Assembly (NCBI GenBank): GCA_959022495.1 | Contig: CAUEYX010000039.1 | Coordinates: 1-27,597 of the forward strand | From: an uncultured Lachnospiraceae bacterium | Lineage (GTDB): Bacteria; Bacillota; Clostridia; Lachnospirales; Lachnospiraceae | Direction: 5' to 3' | DNA length: 27,597 nt | In this document: positions 7,800-16,591 of the stretch, in pieces | How the letters are laid out: every line of letters begins with the position of its first letter | How positions within the stretch are numbered: position 1 is the stretch's first letter | The notes under the pieces: model-generated | Databases searched by the model: none | The model's input: the letters and a program-made list of their open reading frames with translations, nothing else | Told to the model about the DNA's origin: nothing | Made by a program: the position numbers and the translations under genes

Positions 7800-9204
7800 A
7801 GCGGTAAATGAGAGGGAGATCGTTCTGGGAATCCTGATGGAAATCGCGGAGAACGGGCAGTACAGCCACGTGGTGTTAAGGGAGGTCCTCTCCAAATACC
7901 AGTATCTCAGTAAAAAGGAGCGGGCATTCATTACCCGTGTGACAGAGGGGACGCTGGAGCATCTGATTGAGATCGATTATATTCTGGATCAGTTTTCCAA
8001 GGTGAAGGTAAAGAAAATGAAGCCGGTCATCCGCAGTCTGCTGAGGAGCTCGGTATACCAGCTGAAATATATGGACAGTGTGCCGGACCACGCCGTGTGC
8101 AGCGAGGCTGTAAAACTGGCCGTGAGAAAAGGATTTTCCGGGCTTAAGGGGTATGTGAACGGAGTGCTGCGCAGTGTGGCCAGGGGGCTTGACAGTGTGG
8201 AATATCCCCAGGAAGGGACGTACGCTCTGTCCGTGAAGTACTCCTGCCCGGAGTGGATCATCCGCCTGTGGAAACAGTCGATGGATGAGCCTGTGATTGA
8301 GGAGGTCCTGGCGGATTTCCAGAAGGAGAAGCCCACCGCGGTGCGATGCTGCCTTTGGCGCATAACCCCGGAGGCACTGAAAAGCCGGCTGGAGCAGGAG
8401 GGCGTGACAGTAGAGCGGCATCCGTATCTGCCCGATGCCCTTCTGATATCAGGGTATGATTATTTAGAGAGCCTGGAGAGCTTCCGGGATGGGCTGTTCC
8501 TGGTTCAGGACGTCAGTTCCATGCTTGCAGTGGAGCTGGCGGATGTGCAGGCGGGCTTTCGGGTCATCGATGTGTGCGCCGCCCCCGGCGGGAAAGCTCT
8601 GCACGCGGCGGAGAAACTGTACATGGCAGAGAGCGCGCGGGCGGAGGAAGACCCGGATGGAAAAGAGCCTTCTGCCCGGGGACATGTGGAGGCGAGGGAC
8701 CTGACAGCGTATAAGACAGGGCTCATACGTGAGAATATTGCCCGATCTGGGCTTGCCAATATCTCAGCGGTGTGCCGGGACGCTTCCGTGCCGGACGAAG
8801 CGGCGGCTGAGACCGCGGATCTTGTGATCGCGGACCTGCCGTGTTCCGGGCTGGGCGTGCTTGGGAAGAAGACGGATCTGAAGTATAAGGCGTCCCCGGA
8901 GGGGATTGACAGCCTTGTCAGGCTGCAGAGACAGATCTTAAGCTGTGTGAAAGATTTTGTGAAGCCGGGCGGGGTGCTGATGTACAGTACATGTACCATC
9001 AATCCAGCGGAAAATATGGACAACGTACACTGGTTCCTAAAAGAGTACCCCGAGTTCTGTCTGGATGAGATTGGGGGAAGGCTCTGTCCGGAATTAAGCA
9101 GGAGCGTAGAAGAGGGGGGATGCATCCAGCTTCTCCCGGGAATACATAAGACGGACGGGTTTTTTATTGCCCGCCTTGTGAAAAGAAAGAAGAATCAGAC
9201 ATGA
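7792..9204 (+). CDS. rsmB: 16S rRNA m5C967 methyltransferase RsmB
   Basis: RsmB methylates cytosine 967 of 16S rRNA with S-adenosylmethionine. It has 470 residues. The first 130 or so residues form a NusB-like RNA-binding domain. The methyltransferase domain has VCAAPGGK near residue 262, DLPCSGLGVLG near 347 and the catalytic-type YSTCT near 397. A hydrophilic stretch (about residues 280-305, rich in Ala, Glu, Asp and Gly) sits just after the SAM loop, where most relatives have a shorter linker. The start overlaps the metallopeptidase by 8 bases and the stop overlaps rlmN by 4 (ATGA). Confidence 0.94.
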   Translation: MTKAVNEREIVLGILMEIAENGQYSHVVLREVLSKYQYLSKKERAFITRVTEGTLEHLIEIDYILDQFSKVKVKKMKPVIRSLLRSSVYQLKYMDSVPDHAVCSEAVKLAVRKGFSGLKGYVNGVLRSVARGLDSVEYPQEGTYALSVKYSCPEWIIRLWKQSMDEPVIEEVLADFQKEKPTAVRCCLWRITPEALKSRLEQEGVTVERHPYLPDALLISGYDYLESLESFRDGLFLVQDVSSMLAVELADVQAGFRVIDVCAAPGGKALHAAEKLYMAESARAEEDPDGKEPSARGHVEARDLTAYKTGLIRENIARSGLANISAVCRDASVPDEAAAETADLVIADLPCSGLGVLGKKTDLKYKASPEGIDSLVRLQRQILSCVKDFVKPGGVLMYSTCTINPAENMDNVHWFLKEYPEFCLDEIGGRLCPELSRSVEEGGCIQLLPGIHKTDGFFIARLVKRKKNQT

Positions 9205-10331
9205 AAAAGGACATCCGCGCATATGGATATGAAGAATTAAAGGCAGAGATGCAGAGCCTTGGGCAGAAGCCCTTCCGGGCGGGACAGATCTATGACTGGC
9301 TGCATGTGAAGCTGGCGGAGCGTTTTGAGGAGATGACGAACCTGTCGAAAGATCTGAGGGGGCGTCTGGAAGAGGAGTATGAGATTCTGCCCGTGACCAT
9401 GGCGCAGCGGCAGGTGTCGAAGCAGGACGGGACCAATAAATTCCTGTTCCGGCTCTACGACGGGAATATGGTGGAGAGCGTGCTGATGCGGTACAAACAT
9501 GGGAATTCTGTCTGTATCTCATCCCAGGCAGGATGCAGGATGGGCTGTGTGTTCTGCGCGTCCACGATCGGAGGACTGAAGAGAAATCTCTCCGCGTCCG
9601 AGATGCTGGGGCAGGTTTACCAGATCCAGAAGATCACTGGGGAGAGAGTGCACAATGTGGTGATTATGGGAACAGGCGAGCCGCTGGACAATTATGATCA
9701 TTTTCTCAAATTTATCCACATTCTGACAGATGAGCATGGTTTGAACATCAGCCAGAGAAATGTGACAGTGTCTACCTGCGGGATTGTGCCGGGGATACTG
9801 GACCTTGCCGAAGAGAAGCTGCAGATCACCCTGGCGCTGTCCCTGCACGGGTCCACCCAGGAGAAGCGAAGAAGGCTCATGCCCATAGCAAATAAATATG
9901 ATTTGAAAGAAGTTCTCGCGGCATGTGATACTTACTTTGGGAAGACGGGACGCAGGGTGACATTTGAGTACAGCCTGGTGCACGGAGTGAACGATACGGA
10001 CAGAGACGTGGAGGAGCTGACAGCGATCTTAAAGCCCAGGAACTGCCACTTGAACCTGATCCCGGTCAATCCGGTGAGGGAGCGGGATTTCGTGCGCCCA
10101 AGCAGGAAAAATGCCCTGAATTTCAAAAATAGCCTTGAAAAACGCGGAATAAATGTTACTATAAGAAGGGAAATGGGCTCTGACATCGACGGGGCCTGCG
10201 GTCAGCTCAGGCGCCGCTATGTGGACGCATCCGGGGCAGAAAAATCGACGTCTGCCGCGGGGGAGCACACAGGCGGGGGTCAGAGCAGGCCGGGAAAGCC
10301 ACGGCAGACAGGAGTAAGGAGACAGATATGA
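9201..10331 (+). CDS. rlmN: Dual-specificity rRNA/tRNA m2A methyltransferase RlmN
   Basis: This radical-SAM enzyme methylates carbon 2 of adenine 2503 of 23S rRNA and adenine 37 of some tRNAs. The iron-sulphur motif CRMGCVFC (CxxxCxxC) lies near residues 112-119, and MGTGEPLDNYD follows near 155. The second catalytic Cys is in GACGQLR near residue 331. Most RlmN proteins end soon after that motif. This one continues for roughly 40 hydrophilic residues rich in Gly, Arg, Ser and Ala. The total is 376 residues. The gene overlaps rsmB and stp by 4 bases each, so translation is probably coupled. Confidence 0.95.
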   Translation: MKKDIRAYGYEELKAEMQSLGQKPFRAGQIYDWLHVKLAERFEEMTNLSKDLRGRLEEEYEILPVTMAQRQVSKQDGTNKFLFRLYDGNMVESVLMRYKHGNSVCISSQAGCRMGCVFCASTIGGLKRNLSASEMLGQVYQIQKITGERVHNVVIMGTGEPLDNYDHFLKFIHILTDEHGLNISQRNVTVSTCGIVPGILDLAEEKLQITLALSLHGSTQEKRRRLMPIANKYDLKEVLAACDTYFGKTGRRVTFEYSLVHGVNDTDRDVEELTAILKPRNCHLNLIPVNPVRERDFVRPSRKNALNFKNSLEKRGINVTIRREMGSDIDGACGQLRRRYVDASGAEKSTSAAGEHTGGGQSRPGKPRQTGVRRQI

Positions 10332-11071
10332 GGACATTTGCGATAACAGATGTAGGAATGGTGCGACAGGTGAATCAGGATTATGTCTTTACGACAGACA
10401 GACCCCTGGGCATCCTTCAGAACCTGTTCGTAGTGGCGGACGGAATGGGAGGACATCAGGCAGGCGATTACGCGTCAAAATATACGGTGGAAGTGCTCAG
10501 GCGGGAGCTTGGGATGAGCGAGGGTGAGGATGTGGAGAAATGCCTTGTATCGGCGATCAAGACAGCCAACCGGGAGATCATCAAAGAAGCGGCCCGCGAT
10601 GAACATCTCAAGGGAATGGGTACAACGGTGGTTGCGGCCACGATCATGAACCAGATGATGTACTTTGCCAATGTGGGGGACAGCCGTCTGTATTTGATCA
10701 ACCAGGGCATCCAGCAGCTGACAAAGGACCATTCACTTGTGGAAGAGATGGTGAGGCTGGGCGGCATCAAGCCGGAGGAGGCCAAGCACCATCCGGATAA
10801 GAATATCATTACAAGGGCCATCGGCGCCAAAGCGGATGTGGATGTGGACTTCTACGAACACCGTCTGAAACGGGGAGACATCATACTGATGTGTACAGAC
10901 GGATTGAGCAATATGGTGGAGGATGAGGAACTCTTCCATATCGTACAGGGAGGAAGGGATATTGTAGAAGCAGGACAGGCCCTTGTGGATGCTGCTAAAG
11001 AAAACGGCGGTACGGACAATATCGGTATTGTTCTGGTAGAACCGTTCGCAGATGAGGTGAGTGTATTATGA
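10328..11071 (+). CDS. stp: PP2C-family protein Ser/Thr phosphatase (Stp/PrpC)
   Basis: This cytoplasmic metal-dependent phosphatase reverses the phosphorylation made by the neighbouring PASTA kinase. It has 247 residues with all PP2C motifs: VRQVNQD near 13-19, ADGMGGH near 37-43, GMGTTVVAA near 96-104, NVGDSR near 116-121, CTDGLSNM near 194 and GGTDNIG near 231. Asp residues in these motifs bind the metal ions. The ATG follows a good AAGGAGA-type Shine-Dalgarno and overlaps the end of rlmN. The stop overlaps the prkC start by 4 bases. The adjacent phosphatase/kinase pair is conserved across Firmicutes. Confidence 0.95.
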   Translation: MRTFAITDVGMVRQVNQDYVFTTDRPLGILQNLFVVADGMGGHQAGDYASKYTVEVLRRELGMSEGEDVEKCLVSAIKTANREIIKEAARDEHLKGMGTTVVAATIMNQMMYFANVGDSRLYLINQGIQQLTKDHSLVEEMVRLGGIKPEEAKHHPDKNIITRAIGAKADVDVDFYEHRLKRGDIILMCTDGLSNMVEDEELFHIVQGGRDIVEAGQALVDAAKENGGTDNIGIVLVEPFADEVSVL

Positions 11072-13095
11072 TCAGAGAAGGAGTTTATTTAGGAAAAAGG
11101 TATGAAATACTGGGACGTATTGGTTCCGGCGGCATGGCGGATGTCTACAAGGGCAAAGACCATAAGCTGAACCGGTATGTGGCAATTAAAGTGCTCAAAA
11201 GTGATTACCGCTCGGACGAGGTATTTATCAAAAAGTTCTTAAGCGAGGCCCAGGCGGCAGCAGGGCTCATGCACCCGAACGTGGTAAATGTCTATGATGT
11301 GGGCCAGGACCGCGGCCTTTACTATATGGTCATGGAACTGGTGGAAGGGATCACGCTGAAAGATTACATCGAGAAGAAAGGAAGGCTTTCAGCGAAGGAG
11401 ACGATCAGCATCGCAATTCAGATGGTGACAGGTCTTCAGGCAGCTCATAACCAGCATATCATACACAGAGATATCAAACCCCAGAATATTATTATATCCA
11501 AAGACGGCAAGGTGAAAGTGACGGATTTCGGCATCGCGCGTGCCACGACTGCCACGCAGACGATCAGCACAAGCGTGATGGGATCTGTGCACTATACATC
11601 GCCGGAGCAGGCAAGAGGCGGCGTCGTGGATCAGAAGAGTGACATTTACTCCATCGGTATCACGATGTATGAGATGATTACCGGCCATGTGCCTTTTGAC
11701 GGAGACTCCACGGTGAGCGTGGCGCTGAAGCACCTTCAGGAGGAGATTGTATCCCCGGCGGAGGAAGTGCCGGATATCCCATACAGCCTGGAATGCATTA
11801 TTATGAAATGTACCAAAAAGAATCCAGGGCTGCGCTACCATGACTGCGCGTCCCTTCTTCTGGACCTGAAGCGTTCCCTCGTGGACCCGGAAGGGGATTT
11901 TGTCGTGCTGGGGGCGTCCCGGGGGGATACAGACCGCACGATGGTCATGTCCACAGAGGAGCTCGAAGCGGTCCAGGGACGTTCCAGGGATGATTATGAC
12001 GATGACTACGATGATGACGATTATGATGATGAAGAGGAGGACGACCGCGGCAGACGGCAGGGACAGTATGACCGCCGGGGAAGAAAGAAAAAGGATGTGA
12101 ATCCTGATACAAAGCGGATCATGCGCATCCTTATGATCGTGGCGGGCGTGGTGATCGCGCTGCTCGTGCTTTTCCTTGTGGGAAATGCCGCTGGATTTTT
12201 CTCAGGACCGGGCAGTGTGAAGAATGAATCAGAGATGGTAGAAGTGCCGGATGTGCGCGGCATGACATATGACGAGGCAAAAGAAGAATTAAACAAGAAA
12301 GGTCTCGGAATCAAAAAAGCGTCAAAAGAAGAAGCGTCTAACGAATACGACGCAGGTGAAGTCAAGAGCCAGGACCCGGGAGCGGGAGAGGAGGTTAAGA
12401 AGAATTCAACGGTCACCGTTGTGATCAGCAGCGGCGAGGCGGCTGAGAAAGTAACAGTGCCCAATGTAGTGGGCAGGAGTGAGTCAGAAGCGGAGAAGAT
12501 TCTCCAGGACGCGGGACTGAAGGTAACCCATGGTGACGCGCAGTCCAGCGATACCGTCGCGTCAGGAAATGTAATTTCTTCTGATCCGGCAGCAGGCACA
12601 GAGGTCGATGAGGGCAGCAGTGTTACGATTGTTATCAGTCTGGGAAAAGAAGAAGTGAAAGTTCCGGATATCAGGAACCGAAGTGCCGCGGACGCGGAGT
12701 CCGCGCTGGCCGGGGCCGGACTTGTGGGCAGTGCGGGGCAGGATTACAGCGATACCGTGCCCGCTGGCAATGTGATTTCCCAGAGCCCGGAGGCGGGAAG
12801 CTCCGTTACAAAGGGTACTACAGTGAGCTATGTGGTGAGCCTTGGGGCAAAGACTCAGACTGTGGAAGTGCCGGATGTGCTGAGGTCCTATCCCGAGACC
12901 GCGGAGCAGGTACTCAGCGAATCAGGGCTGAACGCGGTATATGGCGGACAGCAGTACAGCGACTATCCGGAAGGGACGGTCTGCCGGCTGAACCCGGAAG
13001 TCGGAGTAAAAGTAGAGAAAGGCAGCACCGTTTACTACTGGGTGAGCATGGGACCGGAGGAGCAGGGCGGCTCAGGCGGCTCGGAACAGGAGTAG
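11068..13095 (+). CDS. prkC: PASTA-domain Ser/Thr protein kinase PrkC/StkP
   Basis: This membrane-spanning kinase senses peptidoglycan fragments or lipid II through external PASTA repeats and signals growth state or spore germination. It has 675 residues. The kinase domain (about 11-275) has GSGGMADVY, the VAIK lysine, HRDIKPQN near 134 and TDFGIARA near 153. A linker (about 307-325) is almost pure Asp with Tyr (RDDYDDDYDDDDYDDEEEDD) and is followed by a basic stretch just before the membrane segment (about 350-378). Four PASTA repeats follow, at about 390-457, 460-527, 528-595 and 598-667, and the tail is rich in Gly, Ser and Glu. The acid tract is coded by repeated GAT/GAC triplets and may vary in length between strains. 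Confidence 0.95.
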   Translation: MIREGVYLGKRYEILGRIGSGGMADVYKGKDHKLNRYVAIKVLKSDYRSDEVFIKKFLSEAQAAAGLMHPNVVNVYDVGQDRGLYYMVMELVEGITLKDYIEKKGRLSAKETISIAIQMVTGLQAAHNQHIIHRDIKPQNIIISKDGKVKVTDFGIARATTATQTISTSVMGSVHYTSPEQARGGVVDQKSDIYSIGITMYEMITGHVPFDGDSTVSVALKHLQEEIVSPAEEVPDIPYSLECIIMKCTKKNPGLRYHDCASLLLDLKRSLVDPEGDFVVLGASRGDTDRTMVMSTEELEAVQGRSRDDYDDDYDDDDYDDEEEDDRGRRQGQYDRRGRKKKDVNPDTKRIMRILMIVAGVVIALLVLFLVGNAAGFFSGPGSVKNESEMVEVPDVRGMTYDEAKEELNKKGLGIKKASKEEASNEYDAGEVKSQDPGAGEEVKKNSTVTVVISSGEAAEKVTVPNVVGRSESEAEKILQDAGLKVTHGDAQSSDTVASGNVISSDPAAGTEVDEGSSVTIVISLGKEEVKVPDIRNRSAADAESALAGAGLVGSAGQDYSDTVPAGNVISQSPEAGSSVTKGTTVSYVVSLGAKTQTVEVPDVLRSYPETAEQVLSESGLNAVYGGQQYSDYPEGTVCRLNPEVGVKVEKGSTVYYWVSMGPEEQGGSGGSEQE

Positions 13096-13156
13096 CAGTC
13101 CGGTCCGGCCGTCTTAAAGAGCGGCATGCCAATGGAAAACAGAGAGATCAGTCATT

Positions 13157-14035
13157 ATGCAGGGTAAGATCATGAAAGGAATTGCCGGATTCTACTACGT
13201 TCACGTAGCAGGGTCCGGTGTTTATGAGTGTAAGGCAAAAGGTATTTTCCGCAAGGACGGCCTGAAGCCGCTTGTGGGCGACAACGTGGAGATGGAGATC
13301 ACCCACGAGAAAGATATGGAAGGGAATATTATGAGAATCCTTCCGAGGAAGAATGAGCTGGTGCGTCCGGCTGTGGCAAATATCGACCAGGCATTGGTCG
13401 TGTTCGCGGTGACGAAGCCAAAGCCCCATTTTAATCTTCTTGACCGATTTCTGGTCATGATGGAGATGAAGCAGATTCCGGCTGTGCTCTGCTTTAATAA
13501 GGCGGACATCGCAGAGAACCCGGAGATCGCCGGTTTGAAAGAGGTCTATGAGAAATGCGGCTGTACGATCTTATTTACCAGCGCGAAAAAAGAGGAGAAC
13601 ATTGACAGGCTGAAAGCTGTGCTCCGCGGAAAGACAACCGCTGTCGCGGGTCCGTCGGGCGTGGGAAAGTCGTCGCTGATCAACCTGCTGCAGAGCGGGG
13701 TGAAGATGGAGACAGGGAGCATCAGCCGCAAGATAGAGAGAGGAAAGCACACTACAAGGCATTCGGAGCTGATTATGCTGGGAGAAGATTCTTATATTAT
13801 GGACACGCCCGGGTTCAGTTCTCTTTATGTAAACAATATGGAAAAGGAAGATCTGAAATACTGCTTCCCGGAATTTGCCCCCTATGAGGGCCAGTGCCGT
13901 TTCAGCGGATGCGGTCATATCCACGAGCCCGGGTGCGCGGTGAAGCAGGCAGTGGAAGAAGGGAAAATACACAAGATCCGGTATGAGGACTATGTGATGC
14001 TGTACCGGGAATTACAGGAAAGAAAGAGGTATTAG
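13157..14035 (+). CDS. rsgA: Ribosome small-subunit biogenesis GTPase RsgA
   Basis: RsgA is a circularly permuted GTPase that checks late maturation of the 30S subunit. It has 292 residues: an OB-fold N-terminus, then the GTPase motifs in permuted order, FNKADI near 112 (G4), TSAK near 137 (G5), GPSGVGKSS near 165 (G1) and DTPGFSS near 215 (G3). The zinc-binding segment has CRFSGCGHIHEPGC near 246-259. The first ATG gives MQGKIMKGIAGFYYV, which agrees with the family, and is preferred over the ATG five codons on. The gene starts 61 bases after prkC and abuts rpe, whose ATG comes right after its TAG. Confidence 0.95.
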   Translation: MQGKIMKGIAGFYYVHVAGSGVYECKAKGIFRKDGLKPLVGDNVEMEITHEKDMEGNIMRILPRKNELVRPAVANIDQALVVFAVTKPKPHFNLLDRFLVMMEMKQIPAVLCFNKADIAENPEIAGLKEVYEKCGCTILFTSAKKEENIDRLKAVLRGKTTAVAGPSGVGKSSLINLLQSGVKMETGSISRKIERGKHTTRHSELIMLGEDSYIMDTPGFSSLYVNNMEKEDLKYCFPEFAPYEGQCRFSGCGHIHEPGCAVKQAVEEGKIHKIRYEDYVMLYRELQERKRY

Positions 14036-14701
14036 ATGATAAGGAATCTATTGGCGCCGTCAATGCTTTCGGCGGATTTTAAGATTTTGGGAGAACAGCT
14101 GAAACAGACGGAGGAGGCGGGGGCCCAGTACATTCATTTTGACGTGATGGACGGAATCTTTGTCCCCAGCATTTCTTTTGGCATGCCGGTGCTCTCATCG
14201 GTGAAGGGGGCGACAGGACAGGTGCTTGACGTGCACCTGATGGTGACCGAGCCGGCCAGATATGTGGAAGAGTTCGCGGCATGTGGGGCGGACATAATCA
14301 CGATCCACCTGGAAGCGTGCGAAGACCCGGGCGCGGCCCTGGACGCGGTCCACGCCTGCGGCGTCAGGGCCGGGATATCCATTAAACCGGGAACACCTGT
14401 GGAGGAGCTCATCCCCTATCTGGAGCAGGCAGAGATGTTTCTGATCATGAGCGTTGAGCCCGGGTTTGGCGGGCAGGCATTTATTCCGGAGTCCCTGGAA
14501 CGCATCTCGCGCCTCAGGGATCTGCTGAGAGAGCGGGGACTTGAGAAAGACATTGAAGTGGACGGCGGCATTTATCACTCGAATGTGGCCGAGGTGCTGG
14601 ACGCGGGAGCCAATATCATTGTTTCCGGGTCAGGCGTGTATCAAGGCGATATCAGACAGAATGTGGCAGAATTTATGGAGATATTGAGAAATCATGAGTA
14701 A
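14036..14701 (+). CDS. rpe: Ribulose-phosphate 3-epimerase
   Basis: The enzyme interconverts ribulose 5-phosphate and xylulose 5-phosphate in the pentose phosphate pathway. It is a 221-residue TIM barrel with LAPSMLSADF at the N-terminus, HFDVMDGIFVPSISFG with metal-binding His and Asp, VHLMVTEP, SVEPGFGGQ and VDGGI. The ATG directly follows the rsgA stop, with no spacer. The stop overlaps the next gene by 8 bases. The rsgA-rpe-thiN order is standard in Firmicutes. Confidence 0.96.
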   Translation: MIRNLLAPSMLSADFKILGEQLKQTEEAGAQYIHFDVMDGIFVPSISFGMPVLSSVKGATGQVLDVHLMVTEPARYVEEFAACGADIITIHLEACEDPGAALDAVHACGVRAGISIKPGTPVEELIPYLEQAEMFLIMSVEPGFGGQAFIPESLERISRLRDLLRERGLEKDIEVDGGIYHSNVAEVLDAGANIIVSGSGVYQGDIRQNVAEFMEILRNHE

Positions 14702-15347
14702 AAGAACGGTGATTGTAAGCGGTGGGATGCTGGAGAAAGATTTTGTCCTTCCCATCATTAAAAGTGAAGATACAGAATTCGTGATCGGTGTGGACCGGGG
14801 ACTGAAATTCCTCTACGACCATGAGATCAAGCCGGATTATATTGTAGGCGATTTTGACAGTGTGCCAAAGGGACTTGTGGAATATTACAGGGAGGAGGCG
14901 GATGTGCCGATCCGGGAGTTCAATCCCGTCAAGGACGCGTCGGATACGGAGATCGCTCTGCGGCTCTGCCTGGGCCTGAACCGGAAGGAGATCTGGATAC
15001 TGGGAGGGACAGGCAGCCGGATCGACCATCTCTGGGCAAATATCCAGTGCCTTCAGATTGCGCTGGACGCGGAGGCGGACGCGCGCATCCTGGACAGCCA
15101 TAACCAGATCCGGCTCCTGGATCAAGGGATCACCCTGAAGCGGGAGGAAGCGTTTGGGAAATATTTTTCTCTTTTCCCGATGGAGCTTCCCGTGGACGCG
15201 CTGACCATCACCGGGGCAAAATATCCGCTGAAGAACCATTTCCTGAGACCGGATGACAGCCTGTGCGTGAGCAATGAGTTTGAGGAGGACGAAGTGTCCA
15301 TTTCCTTCTCGTTTGGCAGGGTTATCCTGATGGAGACGCGGGATTAA
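14694..15347 (+). CDS. thiN: Thiamine pyrophosphokinase
   Basis: It transfers pyrophosphate from ATP to thiamine, giving thiamine diphosphate. It has 217 residues with the family motifs VIGVDRGL near residue 30, PDYIVGDFDSVPK near 47-59, DASDTEIAL near 81 and LGGTGSRIDHLWANI near 102-116. The start overlaps rpe by 8 bases. Thiamine diphosphate is also the cofactor of the pyruvate:ferredoxin oxidoreductase coded further on, though the two genes are not in one operon. This is the last gene of the tightly packed cluster. A 44-base gap with no obvious terminator separates it from ychF. Confidence 0.93.
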   Translation: MSKRTVIVSGGMLEKDFVLPIIKSEDTEFVIGVDRGLKFLYDHEIKPDYIVGDFDSVPKGLVEYYREEADVPIREFNPVKDASDTEIALRLCLGLNRKEIWILGGTGSRIDHLWANIQCLQIALDAEADARILDSHNQIRLLDQGITLKREEAFGKYFSLFPMELPVDALTITGAKYPLKNHFLRPDDSLCVSNEFEEDEVSISFSFGRVILMETRD

Positions 15348-15391
15348 ATACGGATTTCAGATAAACGATTAGAGATAGGAGATAAAGAGCA

Positions 15392-16489
15392 ATGAAACTT
15401 GGGATCGTAGGATTACCGAATGTTGGAAAGAGTACACTGTTTAATTCCCTGACAAAGGCGGGGGCGGAGTCAGCAAACTATCCGTTCTGCACCATTGACC
15501 CCAATGTGGGTGTGGTGACAGTGCCGGACAAAAGGCTGGATGTGCTGGGGGAGATGTACCACACGAAGAAAATCATCCCCGCTGCCATTGAGTTCGTGGA
15601 TATCGCGGGACTTGTGAAGGGCGCGTCAAAGGGGGAAGGGCTGGGCAACCAGTTCCTTGCCAATATCAGGGAAGTGGACGCCATTGTACATGTGGTGCGC
15701 TGTTTTGAGAACAGCAATATCGTGCACGTGGACGGGAGCATTGACCCGCTGCGGGATATTGAGACGATCAACCTGGAGCTGATCTTCTCGGACCTTGAGA
15801 TCCTGGAGAGAAGGATTGCCAAGACGGTGAAACTGTCACGCAACGACAAGACCGCGGCTAAGGAGCTGGAACTTCTGAACCGGGTGAAAGCGCATCTTGA
15901 AGATAATAAGATGGCAAAAAGTTTTGTCACTGATGACGAGGACGAACAGGCATGGCTTGCTGGATACAATCTGCTGACAGCGAAGCCGGTCATCTTCGCG
16001 GCGAATGTGTCCGAGGATGACCTGGCGGATGACGGAGGGTCCAATGCCGGGGTGCAGGCTGTCCGCGAATACGCGGCCCAGGAGGACTGCGAAGTGTTCG
16101 TTGTGTGCGCGGAGATCGAGGAGGAGATCGCCCAGCTGGACGAAGATGAGAAGAAGATGTTCCTGGATGACCTGGGGCTGGAGGAATCCGGTCTTGAGAA
16201 GCTGATCAAGGCGAGTTATCATCTGCTGGGCCTGATCAGTTATCTGACGGCGGGCGAGCCGGAGGTGCGCGCGTGGACGATCACGCGGGGCACGAAAGCG
16301 CCCCAGGCGGCCGGTAAGATCCACACGGACTTTGAGCGGGGATTCATCCGCGCTGAGGTGGTCAGCTACGATGACCTGATGGCGTGCGGGTCCCATGCCG
16401 CGGCCAAGGAGAAAGGCCTGGTGCGCCTGGAAGGAAAAGATTATGTGGTGCAGGATGGAGATATTATGCTGTTCCGCTTCAATGTGTAG
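15392..16489 (+). CDS. ychF: Redox-regulated ATPase YchF (OLA1 family)
   Basis: YchF is a universally conserved P-loop protein of the Obg group that prefers ATP and binds ribosomes. It has 365 residues. GLPNVGKST is at residues 5-13, NYPFCTIDPNVG follows near 30, and the G3 region DIAGLVKGASKGEGLGNQFL near 71-90. The helical insert lies near 125-200. The C-terminal TGS domain begins around TRGTKAPQAAGKIHTDFE near 300. The ATG is preceded by TAGGAGAT. About 100 bases with no clear terminator separate it from lgt, so readthrough is possible. Confidence 0.96.
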   Translation: MKLGIVGLPNVGKSTLFNSLTKAGAESANYPFCTIDPNVGVVTVPDKRLDVLGEMYHTKKIIPAAIEFVDIAGLVKGASKGEGLGNQFLANIREVDAIVHVVRCFENSNIVHVDGSIDPLRDIETINLELIFSDLEILERRIAKTVKLSRNDKTAAKELELLNRVKAHLEDNKMAKSFVTDDEDEQAWLAGYNLLTAKPVIFAANVSEDDLADDGGSNAGVQAVREYAAQEDCEVFVVCAEIEEEIAQLDEDEKKMFLDDLGLEESGLEKLIKASYHLLGLISYLTAGEPEVRAWTITRGTKAPQAAGKIHTDFERGFIRAEVVSYDDLMACGSHAAAKEKGLVRLEGKDYVVQDGDIMLFRFNV

Positions 16490-16591
16490 AAATACGGCTG
16501 TTATCTGCCTGTCATCGGCTGTATGCCGGTTGGGGCAGCGAGGGGGCAGCGGACCTGTTGACTGCAGCTGAACGGTGAAAGGAGTACAGAC

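Noticed and set aside
11900..12100. Met-rich plus-strand frame over the acid tract of prkC
   Set aside because: The run of Met comes from GATGAT repeats read out of frame.
12238..13060. Possible DNA repeats in the 3' part of prkC
   Set aside because: The repetition is at protein level (four PASTA domains). The DNA copies are diverged and there is no CRISPR-like array.
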